6,126 nucleotides of DNA from Vulcanimicrobiota bacterium (GCA_028287545.1 JAQBPL010000097.1:1-6126); one strand, 5' to 3'. Counted from the first letter of the stretch, positions 1-6,126 are shown. The notes: generated from the sequence alone by a model not told the origin. Translations and numbers: made by a program.

Positions 1-250
1 ACGTGCACATGATGATCCGCGCGTTCGGATCGCCGGCCACGATTTGCTTGACCGCGGTGATGCCGTCCATCTCGGGCATCACCATGTCCATCGTGACCAG
101 ATCCGGGCTGAGGGCGCGGTATTTTTCAACCGCCTCCACGCCGTTCTGCGCCTCACCGACGACCTCGTAGCCGTTTTTGCTTAGGATCCCTTTGATCATC
201 ATGCGCATGACGACTGCGTCATCGACGATGAGGACTCGCTTCCCCGACAC
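1..250 (-). CDS. cheY: CheY-type chemotaxis response regulator (receiver domain), 3' end cut by window edge
   Basis: A single-domain receiver protein. In the family, the kinase CheA phosphorylates it and it then binds the flagellar switch (FliM/FliN) to change rotation. The 83 visible codons begin VSGKRVLIVDDAVVMRMM and carry the acidic metal-binding pair D10-D11, the phosphoacceptor D55 in LVTMDMVMPEMDG, and T83 in IIMCT at the conserved Ser/Thr switch position. The last third, including the conserved Lys, lies off the left edge, so an extra C-terminal domain cannot be excluded. The start is GTG at 250; an in-frame GTG at 262 lies directly on the SD-like sequence and is less likely. The gene begins 16 nt after the PilZ stop codon and is probably co-transcribed with it. 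Lys, Glu and Val codons (AAA, GAA, GTT) look a little less GC-biased than in flhA. The CheY assignment rests on close similarity to the CheY consensus and on the flagellar setting. Confidence 0.9.
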   Translation of the reverse strand, partial: MSGKRVLIVDDAVVMRMMIKGILSKNGYEVVGEAQNGVEAVEKYRALSPDLVTMDMVMPEMDGITAVKQIVAGDPNARIIMCT

Positions 251-261
251 TGCTGCGTGCA

Positions 262-268
262 CTCCCTC
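262..268 (-). promoter_or_regulatory. Shine-Dalgarno-like sequence for cheY, overlapping the PilZ stop codon
   Basis: The minus strand reads GAGGGAG here, sharing bases with the TGA stop of the PilZ gene (269-267). It lies 11 nt before the GTG at 250, which is slightly long but usable, and directly against the GTG at 262, which is too close. It therefore favours the start at 250 and suggests that ribosomes ending PilZ translation help start cheY. Confidence 0.5.
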
Positions 269-956
269 AGGCCAGCCCGCGGCTTCGCCGTTCGGCTTGC
301 CGCTTGTTGATGAACTCCATAATCGCTCTGTCCTCCTCGGGTTTGAGCCCGTTGAACCGCAGACCGAGCGAGATCTTTTTGGTTGCTTCGATGTTGGCGG
401 TCCGCATGACTTCACCGAGCAGCACGAGCGGCGAGGCCGACGTGCTGACCGAGAAGCGGGTCTCGACGTAGGTTCCCTTCTTCACCTCACGATCGACGAT
501 CAGCGACGCTCCCGAGCGGCTGATGTCCGTGAGTGAGGCGCGCACGTACTCGCCGGCTCCCTTGCCCCCGGGCGCATAGCGCCATTGGGCGGGGACGGTC
601 GCGTCGAGGCGCACCGCGGCGCGCTTTTGCGCGCCGCCGAAGACTTGCAGCGTTTCGATTCGCTCGGGGACGGCGAAGACCGCATGCGTTCCGCGGAAGG
701 CGAGGCACTTCGACGAGAAGCGGAACTTGCCGTGCGCGTTCTGATAGGAAAAAACCCCGGTGCTGCCGACCTTCGTCCCCGGCAGGAGCGTCACGCTCAT
801 CCCGCGCTCGGTGATCGACTCGACGCATACCGAGCCGCGCGGACCGTTCCCGGTCAGCGCCAGGTCGATGAAGGCATTGGCCGCCGGCAGCTTCAGCTTC
901 TGCTGGGCTGAGAACGAGCGCGGACCGATCCCCAATAGGCGGAGCATCGCGCTCAT
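267..956 (-). CDS. YcgR-like PilZ-domain protein, predicted cyclic-di-GMP-responsive flagellar brake
   Basis: A 229-residue cytosolic protein with no signal peptide or membrane segment. Residues about 15-105 form a beta-rich N-terminal domain with a G-x-x-G-x-F pattern near 64-69 and HAVFAVPERIETLQ at 91-104. This resembles the N-terminal domain of YcgR/YpfA flagellar brake proteins. Residues about 108-220 are a PilZ domain with both c-di-GMP signatures: R112-A-A-V-R116 (RxxxR, inside QKRAAVRL) and D144-I-S146-R-S-G149 (DxSxxG). Known YcgR-type proteins bind c-di-GMP and then slow or bias the motor by contacting the stator or switch; that role is inferred here from domains and context. The ATG overlaps the flhA stop (ATGA), with GGGG 7 nt upstream, so translation is probably coupled. 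A second Met at residue 4 is a less likely start. The length is normal for YcgR proteins (about 220-245). No gene symbol is given because ycgR, ypfA and dgrA naming differs by lineage. Confidence 0.88.
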   Translation of the reverse strand: MSAMLRLLGIGPRSFSAQQKLKLPAANAFIDLALTGNGPRGSVCVESITERGMSVTLLPGTKVGSTGVFSYQNAHGKFRFSSKCLAFRGTHAVFAVPERIETLQVFGGAQKRAAVRLDATVPAQWRYAPGGKGAGEYVRASLTDISRSGASLIVDREVKKGTYVETRFSVSTSASPLVLLGEVMRTANIEATKKISLGLRFNGLKPEEDRAIMEFINKRQAERRSRGLA

Positions 957-3085
957 GCTGGTGCCCCGGCGTGTTCCAGGGACTCTTCGGTCGTGGAGAC
1001 TTGGCCGATCGACTCGACCTTGAGGCCCGGCGCGATCTCGCTATAGGAGAGGACGACCAGCGACGGGGCGGCCCGTTCCGTGAGCCGCTTGAGGGCCAAG
1101 CGCGTCGAGGGGGCGGTCAGGACGATCGGCTGCATCCCGCTGGATTGCGCGAGCTGGATCATGCGAGTGAGCGAGGCGTAGATCTTGCCGACCGTCGCGG
1201 GATCGAGCAGCGCGTAAGCGTCCTCGCCGCGCCGCACGGCTTCGCCGAGCAGCGTCTCGAGCCGCGGATCGACCGTGATGACCGAGAGGACGCCGTTCTC
1301 CGCGTACTCGGCGCAGATGTGGCGCGCCATCGCGGCGCGGACCTTTTCGGTGAGGTAGTCGATGTCTTTCGAGGCGCGCGCGCCGTCGGCGAGGTTCTCG
1401 AGGATCAGCAGCAGGTTGCGGATCGGAATGCGCTCGCGCAGCAGGTTCTGCAGGACGCGCTGGATCTCGCCGACCGTCAGCAAGTTCGGGACGAGCTCGT
1501 CGACCACGACCGGATAATGCTGCTTCACGTTGTCGAGCAGCGCCGAGGTCTCTTGGCGCCCGAGCAGGTCGGGCGCGTGGGTCTTGATGATCTCGGTGAG
1601 GTGCGTCGCGATGACCGAGGTCGGGTCGATGACGGTGTAGCCCGCCATCTCCGCGTCGCCCCGCGCGCTCTCGGCGATCCACAACGCGGGCAGCCCGAAG
1701 GCGGGCTCTGTGGTGGCGATCCCGTCGATCCCGTTGGTCGCGGTCCCGGGGTTCATCGCCAGCAAGCGGGAGACCATCACCTCGGCGCGGTTCACTTCGA
1801 GACCGTAGATCTTCACGACGTAGGTCGACGGCTTGAGCTGCAGGTTGTCGCGCACCCGGATCGGCGGGACCACGATGCCGAGCTCGCGCGCCGCATGGCG
1901 GCGGATCATCGTGATCCGCTCGAGCAAGTCGCCGCCTTGCGAGACGTCGACGAGCGGTATCAAGCCGAAGCCGATTTCGAGCTCCATCGGATCGTACGAG
2001 AGCAGCGGCACGACGGATTCGGCCGGCTTGACCTGCGGCTGGGCGGTCGAACCGGTGACGCCAGGAGCACCGGGCCGGCCGGCGATCGCGGCGGCGCCGG
2101 TCGCGCTCTTGGCGATCTCGCGGCGTCGCCGCATGTAGAGGAAGAACGCGGCGGCGGACATCATCCACATCGGCCACGTCGGCAGCCCGAACATGCCGAA
2201 CACGAAGAGCAGGACGCTGGTGATCAGCAGGGCCGTCGGGACTTGGACGATCTGGCGGGAGAGGTCCTTGCCGAACGAGCCTTCGGAGGCCGCGCGGGTC
2301 ACGATGATGCCGGTCGCGGTCGAGATCAAGAGGGCCGGGATCTGGGTGACGATCCCTTCGCCGATGGTCAGCAGCGTGAAGCGCTGGAGCGCCTGCAGGA
2401 ACGGGATGTGCTGCTGGAAGACGCCGATGAAGAAGCCGGCCAAAATGTTGACGAAGACGATGATGATCGCCGCGACCGCGTCGCCGCGGACGAACTTCGA
2501 AGCACCGTCCATCGCGCCGTAGAAATCGGCCGCGCGCTGGATGTCCTTGCGGCGCTGGCGCGCCTCCGCCTCGGTGATCAGCCCGGCGTTGAGGTCGGCG
2601 TCGACCGCCAGCTGCTTGCCGGGCATCGCGTCGAGGGTGAACCGGGCGGCGACTTCCGCCACGCGGCCCGCACCGTTGGTGATGACGACGAACTGGATGA
2701 CGATCAGGATCGCGAAGATGACGATGCCGACCGCATAGTTGCCGCCGACGACCACGTTTCCGAACGACTCGATGATCTGGCCGGCGTAGCCGTGGAGCAG
2801 AATCGAACGGGTGCCCGTGATGTTCAGCGAGAGGCGGAACAGGGTCACGATCAGCAGGAGCGTCGGGAATACGCTGAACTCGAGCGCGTTCTCGGTGTAG
2901 AGCGTGACCAGCAGGATCACCAGCGCCAGGCTGATGTTCACCGACAGGAGCACGTCCAGCACCCAAGGCGGGATCGGGACGATCATCAGGACGACCAGCA
3001 AAACCGAAGACGCCGCGACCCAGACGTGCGATGTTGACGCAATCCGGTCGATGACGCTTGGGCGCGCTGGGGCGGCCGTTGCCAC
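953..3085 (-). CDS. flhA: Flagellar biosynthesis protein FlhA, export gate subunit
   Basis: The largest subunit of the flagellar type III export gate. Its membrane part takes part in proton-driven export, and its cytosolic ring docks chaperone-substrate complexes. The protein has 710 residues, close to the usual 680-710. About eight hydrophobic segments lie within residues 20-320, broken by a conserved cytoplasmic loop holding the FHIPEP-family signature RFTLDAMPGKQLAVD at 148-162 and the KFVRGDAVA block at 197-205. A Gly/Ala/Pro-rich linker (about 327-358) leads to the soluble domain (about 360-690). The start is GTG at 3085, with GGAG 11 nt upstream. No other ATG, GTG or TTG lies in frame between it and the flhB stop, and FlhB and FlhA share the same reading frame across the 42-nt gap. 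The stop overlaps the PilZ start. The family assignment is essentially certain, the exact start slightly less so. Confidence 0.98.
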   Translation of the reverse strand: MATAAPARPSVIDRIASTSHVWVAASSVLLVVLMIVPIPPWVLDVLLSVNISLALVILLVTLYTENALEFSVFPTLLLIVTLFRLSLNITGTRSILLHGYAGQIIESFGNVVVGGNYAVGIVIFAILIVIQFVVITNGAGRVAEVAARFTLDAMPGKQLAVDADLNAGLITEAEARQRRKDIQRAADFYGAMDGASKFVRGDAVAAIIIVFVNILAGFFIGVFQQHIPFLQALQRFTLLTIGEGIVTQIPALLISTATGIIVTRAASEGSFGKDLSRQIVQVPTALLITSVLLFVFGMFGLPTWPMWMMSAAAFFLYMRRRREIAKSATGAAAIAGRPGAPGVTGSTAQPQVKPAESVVPLLSYDPMELEIGFGLIPLVDVSQGGDLLERITMIRRHAARELGIVVPPIRVRDNLQLKPSTYVVKIYGLEVNRAEVMVSRLLAMNPGTATNGIDGIATTEPAFGLPALWIAESARGDAEMAGYTVIDPTSVIATHLTEIIKTHAPDLLGRQETSALLDNVKQHYPVVVDELVPNLLTVGEIQRVLQNLLRERIPIRNLLLILENLADGARASKDIDYLTEKVRAAMARHICAEYAENGVLSVITVDPRLETLLGEAVRRGEDAYALLDPATVGKIYASLTRMIQLAQSSGMQPIVLTAPSTRLALKRLTERAAPSLVVLSYSEIAPGLKVESIGQVSTTEESLEHAGAPA

Positions 3086-3114
3086 TAGGTGACGGTCTCC
3101 ACTGCTTGGATCAT
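3085..3114 (-). other. Possible mini-cistron ending at the flhA start codon
   Basis: In the flhB-flhA spacer, the longest gap of the operon, the minus strand holds ATG (3114), eight further codons and TAG. The predicted peptide is MIQAVETVT. The TAG shares one base with the flhA GTG (TAGTG), a geometry suited to termination and re-initiation. No Shine-Dalgarno sequence precedes the ATG (the upstream bases are C/T-rich), and so short a frame can easily arise by chance, so this is only a weak candidate for a leader peptide. Confidence 0.15.
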
Positions 3115-3125
3115 CGGCGAAAGGG

Positions 3126-3140
3126 GGTCAAGAACTGACC
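3126..3140 (-). repeat. Small inverted repeat across the flhB stop codon
   Basis: The minus strand reads GGTCA-GTTCT-TGACC, a perfect 5-bp inverted repeat that can extend by one G-U pair to leave a 3-nt loop. The flhB TGA lies in the 3' arm. The stem is short, cannot be extended outward, and is followed by CCCTTT and not a run of T, so it does not resemble an intrinsic terminator. It could slightly affect ribosome handover between flhB and flhA, or be chance. Confidence 0.25.
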
Positions 3141-4198
3141 TTGAGGCCCTTGAGTTTGTAGACGAAGGCGATCACCTGGGCCACCGCGGCGTAGAGGTCG
3201 GGCGGGACGGGCGAGTCGAGTTCGACCTTGGCGTAGAGCGTGCGGGCGAGCGGCGGGTTCTCGAGGATCGGGACACCGTGCTCCTTCGCGAGATCGCGGA
3301 TGCGCTTGGCGATCAAGTCCGCCCCCTTGGCGGTAAGGACGGGGGCGTCCATCTTGATCTCGTCCCACTGCAGGGCGACGGCATAGTGGGTCGGGTTCGT
3401 CACGACGACGGTCGCCTTGGGGACGGCGGCCATCATTCGCTTCCGAGCCATGGATCGCTGGCGGTTGCGGACGGCCTGGCGCGACTCGGGATTTCCCTCC
3501 GACTGGCGGTGCTCGTCCTTCACCTCGGTCTTGGTCATCTTCAGAGACTGCTCGAGACGCCGGCGCTCCCAGGTGTAATCGACCAGGCCCAGCACGAGCA
3601 GCAGCAGCCCGACCCGCACGCCGATCCCGTAGACGATCCCCTCGACGAACGCCACGATGTCGTGCGGCGAGGCGTGCGCCAGCGCGTAGAACGACGTGAG
3701 GTTGCCGCGCACGCTCATCCAGCAGATTAGGATGACGATGGCGAGCTTCAGCGACTGCTTCGCCAACTGCACCAGCGTCTGCGGCGAGAAGAACAGCCGC
3801 TTGAGCCCGCTCATCGGGTTGAGCTTCGAAAACTTCGGGACCACGAGCGACGGAGCGAACAGGAAGCCGAACTGCAGCACGTTGGCGACGATCGCCAGGC
3901 CCAGCGCCGCGGTGAACGCCAGCAGCATGAAGCTGGAATACGGCAGCGCAGCACGCACGAAGAGCCCCATCGCCGAGGTGATCGTGACGGGCTCGTGCGT
4001 GCCGGCCTGGGCCAGCGCGATCCGAAAGGCCTGCGCCGCCGCGCCGAGCGTCGACATGAATCCGGCGTGGAGCGCGAACACGATCGCGAGGAAGATGACC
4101 GAGCCGCCGATATCTTGCGAGCGCGGAACCTGGCCGCGCTGGCGCGCCTCGCGTTTGCGTTTGGGTGTGGCCTTTTCGGTTTGTTCCGGCTTCGCCAT
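3128..4198 (-). CDS. flhB: Flagellar biosynthesis protein FlhB, export specificity switch
   Basis: An export-gate protein that switches the apparatus from rod/hook to filament substrates. The protein has 356 residues, typical for the family. The N-terminus has the expected basic QTEKATPKRKREARQRGQ stretch (6-23). Four hydrophobic segments follow at roughly 31-50, 83-112, 147-163 and 186-207. A charged helix (about 209-255) then leads to the cytosolic domain. The self-cleavage motif N268-P269-T270-H271 is intact, so cleavage between Asn and Pro is expected. The C-terminal tail ends soon after the conserved core (GLKVSS), with no long extension. The start is ATG, 9 nt after the fliR stop, with AGGG overlapping that stop 7 nt upstream. 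FlhB and FliR are separate proteins here, not fused as in some clostridia. Confidence 0.98.
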   Translation of the reverse strand: MAKPEQTEKATPKRKREARQRGQVPRSQDIGGSVIFLAIVFALHAGFMSTLGAAAQAFRIALAQAGTHEPVTITSAMGLFVRAALPYSSFMLLAFTAALGLAIVANVLQFGFLFAPSLVVPKFSKLNPMSGLKRLFFSPQTLVQLAKQSLKLAIVILICWMSVRGNLTSFYALAHASPHDIVAFVEGIVYGIGVRVGLLLLVLGLVDYTWERRRLEQSLKMTKTEVKDEHRQSEGNPESRQAVRNRQRSMARKRMMAAVPKATVVVTNPTHYAVALQWDEIKMDAPVLTAKGADLIAKRIRDLAKEHGVPILENPPLARTLYAKVELDSPVPPDLYAAVAQVIAFVYKLKGLKVSS

Positions 4199-4207
4199 GC
4201 GAGCGCC

Positions 4208-5032
4208 CTACGGACCCGCGCGCGGGAGCGGCGTCGCGCCCGCGGGTTGGGGTCCCATCGCGCGCAGCACCGTGTCCAGTTCGTGTGAAGACTGGTCGAC
4301 GAGCGACGGAAACACCGCGCCGACCAACGGCATCGTGACGATCAGCATGATGAGCCCGATGCTGATCTGGATCGGGAACCCGACCACGAACACGTTCATC
4401 TGCGGCGCGACGCGCGCCATGAGCCCCAGCATCACGTTGACCAGGAACAGAGCGATCGCCACCGGCGCGGCGATCTCGAACACGATGAACAGGCACTGGG
4501 CAAAGAACCGCACGACGTCGCCCGCGACGATCTCCGGCGCGCCGGCATACGGCAGCGGCACGAGGCTGAACGATCCGGCGACCCCCGCCAGCAGCGCGTG
4601 GTGCGCGTCGAGGGCGAGGTACAGCATCGTCGCCAGCGCCAGTTGGAACTCGCCGATGACCGTGACACTCTGCGAGGTCAATGGGTTGACGATGTTGACG
4701 ACCGCGAAGCCGATCTGAATGTCGATGATCTCACCGGCGAACTGAATCCCGGTGAAGAGCAGAAACGCGACGAACCCGAACACCAAGCCGACGAAGACCT
4801 GCGCCATGATCGCGACGACCATCTCGCCCGTTCCGAGCGGCGCGATGATCGGCACCGTCCGAACCAGGACGAACGAGATCAAGAGGCCGATCCCGACCCG
4901 GGCCAGCTGCGGAATCTGCGTCTGCGAAAAGATCGGCATCAGCGCCAGCATCGACATGACCCGCGCCATCACCAGCAAGATCGTCTCGAACTGCGCGACG
5001 CCGAGCCCAAAGACGTTCCAGGCCGAGGTCAT
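4208..5032 (-). CDS. fliR: Flagellar biosynthesis protein FliR, export gate membrane subunit
   Basis: An integral membrane protein of the FliP-FliQ-FliR core complex that forms the export channel. It has 274 residues, slightly longer than the usual 255-265. It is hydrophobic throughout, with several membrane segments. The N-terminal pattern VAQFETILLVMARVMSMLAL is typical of FliR, and the central GEIIDIQIGFAVVNIVNP block (about 100-117) is the family's most recognisable conserved stretch. The C-terminal tail of about 14 residues is Pro/Ala/Gly-rich (PQPAGATPLPRAGP) and accounts for the extra length. The ATG lies 10 nt after the fliQ stop. The spacer is C-rich on the coding strand and shows no Shine-Dalgarno match, so translation probably depends on ribosomes finishing fliQ. 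Confidence 0.96.
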   Translation of the reverse strand: MTSAWNVFGLGVAQFETILLVMARVMSMLALMPIFSQTQIPQLARVGIGLLISFVLVRTVPIIAPLGTGEMVVAIMAQVFVGLVFGFVAFLLFTGIQFAGEIIDIQIGFAVVNIVNPLTSQSVTVIGEFQLALATMLYLALDAHHALLAGVAGSFSLVPLPYAGAPEIVAGDVVRFFAQCLFIVFEIAAPVAIALFLVNVMLGLMARVAPQMNVFVVGFPIQISIGLIMLIVTMPLVGAVFPSLVDQSSHELDTVLRAMGPQPAGATPLPRAGP

Positions 5033-5042
5033 GACGGGGTGG

Positions 5043-5312
5043 TTACTTCGTCCATTGCGGGATGCTCATGAAGACGCGGCTCGTGAAATCGGTGAGCAGC
5101 GCCAGCATGAACGGCCCGAAGATCAGGATCGCGAGCGCGACGACGACGATCTTCGGGATGAAGGCGAGCGTCGGCTCCTGGATCTGCGTCACCGCCTGAA
5201 AGACCGAGACCACCAGCCCCGTCACGAGCCCAAGCAGCAACGCCGGCGCGCACACCAGCAGCGCGATAAAGATCGCCTCCCGGCCAAGTGAGAGCGCTGC
5301 GGCGTACGTCAT
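5043..5312 (-). CDS. fliQ: Flagellar biosynthesis protein FliQ, export gate membrane subunit
   Basis: A small two-helix membrane protein of the export gate core, with several copies wrapping the FliP-FliR assembly. It has 89 residues, the normal size. Two hydrophobic hairpin helices (about 13-40 and 52-75) flank the family block SVFQAVTQIQEPTLAFIPKI at 36-55, which is a near-exact family match. The ATG lies 1 nt after the fliP stop (TGAGATG), so translation is almost certainly coupled. The upstream purines (AGTGAG) make only a poor Shine-Dalgarno sequence. Confidence 0.97.
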   Translation of the reverse strand: MTYAAALSLGREAIFIALLVCAPALLLGLVTGLVVSVFQAVTQIQEPTLAFIPKIVVVALAILIFGPFMLALLTDFTSRVFMSIPQWTK

Positions 5313-5313
5313 C

Positions 5314-6102
5314 TCACTGGTAGCTCGCGAAGAGGGCGGAGACGACGAGATTCCAGCCGTCGACGAGCAAGAAAATTAGGATCTTGAAGGGGAGCGAGAT
5401 GATGACCGGGGGGATCATCATCATGCCCATCGAGAGGAGGACCGAGGCGACGACCATGTCGATCACGATGAACGGGATGTAGATCGCGAAACCGATCTGG
5501 AACGCCGTCTTCAGCTCGCTGATCACGAACGCCGGGACGAGCAGATAGGTCGGGACGTCGCTTTGGGTCGCCGGGCGCTTCTCTTTCGAGAGCGTGTAGA
5601 ACAGCGCGATGTCCTTCTCACGCGTCTGCTTGAACATGAAAGCGCGCAGCGGTTTCGCCGCACGGTCGATCGCCACGGGCTGCGAGATCTTCGTCGCCAG
5701 ATACGGCTGCAGCGCGTTCTTGTTGATGTCCTGGATCACCGGGTTCATCACGAAGAACGTCAGCAGCAGCGAGAGGCCGACCAGCACCTGGGTCGGCGGA
5801 ACCTGCTGCGTCCCGAGCGCCGTGCGCACGAACGAAAGCACGATGACGATGCGGGTAAACGACGTCATCAGCACCAGCATCGTCGGCGCGAGCGTGACGA
5901 CCGTCAGCAAGAGCAGGATCTGCAGGCTGAGCGCGACGTCGGAAGGCTTGGTCGCCGGGCTGATGCCGATGTTGACGCGCGGGATCGGGATCGACGGCAC
6001 GGCCGGACCCGGGACGCTCTGCGCGAGCGCGGGCATGGCGAGGCTGACGCAGGCGATCAATGCGCCGAACGCGGCCAGGATGATGAGGAGACGTCGGTTC
6101 AC
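5314..6102 (-). CDS. fliP: Flagellar biosynthesis protein FliP, export gate membrane subunit
   Basis: The main channel-forming subunit of the flagellar export gate. It has 262 residues, within the usual 245-265. An N-terminal signal sequence (basic MNRR, hydrophobic core about 5-22, likely cut after ALA27) matches the cleaved signal peptide known for FliP. Family blocks are all present: SFTRIVIVLSFVRTALGTQQ (81-100) followed by VPP, YLLVPAFVISELKTAFQIGF (186-205), and SMGMMMIPP (224-232). The start is GTG; its frame stays open to the right edge, but there is no in-frame ATG, GTG or TTG in those 24 bases. The GTGA overlap with the preceding frame's stop supports this start. A GGAGAG lies about 15 nt upstream, rather far for a Shine-Dalgarno sequence. 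Confidence 0.97.
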   Translation of the reverse strand: MNRRLLIILAAFGALIACVSLAMPALAQSVPGPAVPSIPIPRVNIGISPATKPSDVALSLQILLLLTVVTLAPTMLVLMTSFTRIVIVLSFVRTALGTQQVPPTQVLVGLSLLLTFFVMNPVIQDINKNALQPYLATKISQPVAIDRAAKPLRAFMFKQTREKDIALFYTLSKEKRPATQSDVPTYLLVPAFVISELKTAFQIGFAIYIPFIVIDMVVASVLLSMGMMMIPPVIISLPFKILIFLLVDGWNLVVSALFASYQ

Positions 6103-6125
6103 GATGGTTTGCGGAATCTCTCCAG
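6099..6125 (-). CDS. C-terminal tail of the upstream gene in the operon (partial; possibly FliO)
   Basis: Only eight codons and a TGA are visible, reading LERFRKPS then stop, in a different frame from fliP. The TGA overlaps the fliP GTG as GTGA, the same 4-nt arrangement as flhA and the PilZ gene. In most flagellar operons the gene before fliP is fliO, a small membrane protein with a basic cytoplasmic tail, so FliO is the first guess. The fragment is far too short to identify by sequence, and the existence of the gene is inferred mainly from the overlap and operon logic. Confidence 0.4.
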   Translation of the reverse strand: MERFRKPS

Positions 6126-6126
6126 C

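Noticed and set aside
251..262. The GTG at 262 as the cheY start
   Set aside because: It sits directly on the SD-like GAGGGAG with no spacing, and the four extra residues before the GTG at 250 are not part of the usual CheY N-terminus.
251..266. A promoter or terminator between the PilZ gene and cheY
   Set aside because: The 16-nt spacer has room for neither a -35/-10 pair nor a hairpin with a T-run.
1041..2966. A 641-codon minus-strand frame inside flhA in another phase
   Set aside because: Its translation is Arg/Pro/Asp/His-rich low-complexity sequence typical of an out-of-phase reading of GC-rich DNA, and it lies wholly within the real flhA.
971..3037. A 688-codon plus-strand open frame opposite flhA
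   Set aside because: It is an antisense shadow. Its translation is extremely rich in Arg, Asp, Glu and Gly with no hydrophobic or domain pattern, while the opposite strand encodes full-length FlhA with all family motifs. Long antisense frames are expected in GC-rich genes.
3126..3140. The inverted repeat at the flhB stop as an intrinsic terminator
   Set aside because: The stem is only 5-6 bp, is not GC-rich enough to be strong, and lacks a following T-run; it also lies mid-operon.
3111..4496. A 461-codon minus-strand frame across flhB and the end of fliR
   Set aside because: It is out of phase with two clearly identified genes and shows Arg/Ala/Gly-rich shadow composition.
4598..5291. Plus-strand open frames opposite fliR and fliQ
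   Set aside because: Their translations are Asp/Arg/His-rich repeats of charged residues produced by antisense reading of hydrophobic membrane-protein codons; no domain is recognisable.

Overview
The whole window is one minus-strand flagellar operon. It reads from the right edge (about 6126) to the left edge (1) and has no gap longer than 42 bases. The genes, in transcription order, are the tail of an unidentified upstream gene (fliO is a guess), fliP, fliQ, fliR, flhB, flhA, a YcgR-type PilZ gene and a cheY gene cut by the left edge. Each of fliP to flhA is full length with its family signature intact, so this looks like a working operon and not a decaying one. All plus-strand open frames are antisense shadows of these GC-rich genes.

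FliP, FliQ and FliR build the membrane core of the flagellar type III export gate. FlhB sets substrate specificity through its NPTH self-cleavage site. FlhA is the large gate subunit whose cytosolic ring receives chaperone-substrate complexes. The next two genes are control components. The PilZ protein carries both halves of the cyclic-di-GMP binding signature behind a YcgR-like N-terminal domain, and CheY is the phosphorylated receiver that signals to the motor switch. The operon therefore runs from building the motor to controlling its speed and direction. The PilZ start codon overlaps the flhA stop codon (ATGA), and an SD-like sequence for cheY overlaps the PilZ stop codon.

Spacings in transcription order are: upstream gene/fliP 4-nt overlap (GTGA), fliP/fliQ 1 nt, fliQ/fliR 10 nt, fliR/flhB 9 nt, flhB/flhA 42 nt, flhA/pilZ 4-nt overlap (ATGA), pilZ/cheY 16 nt. 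Three of the seven starts are GTG (fliP, flhA, cheY), and most Shine-Dalgarno sequences are weak, which fits translational coupling. I see no promoter, terminator, RNA gene, mobile element or CRISPR array. The operon promoter must lie to the right of the window.

The source is a motile, GC-rich bacterium (roughly 60-65% GC by eye). The order fliP-fliQ-fliR-flhB-flhA is widespread. A CheY of this sequence type and a PilZ protein with a YpfA/YcgR_2-like N-terminus recall Firmicutes, Thermotogae and deep-branching lineages more than enterobacteria. The flhF and flhG genes that often follow flhA are absent here. The phylum cannot be fixed from this window; a candidate lineage such as Eremiobacterota (WPS-2) is only a guess.
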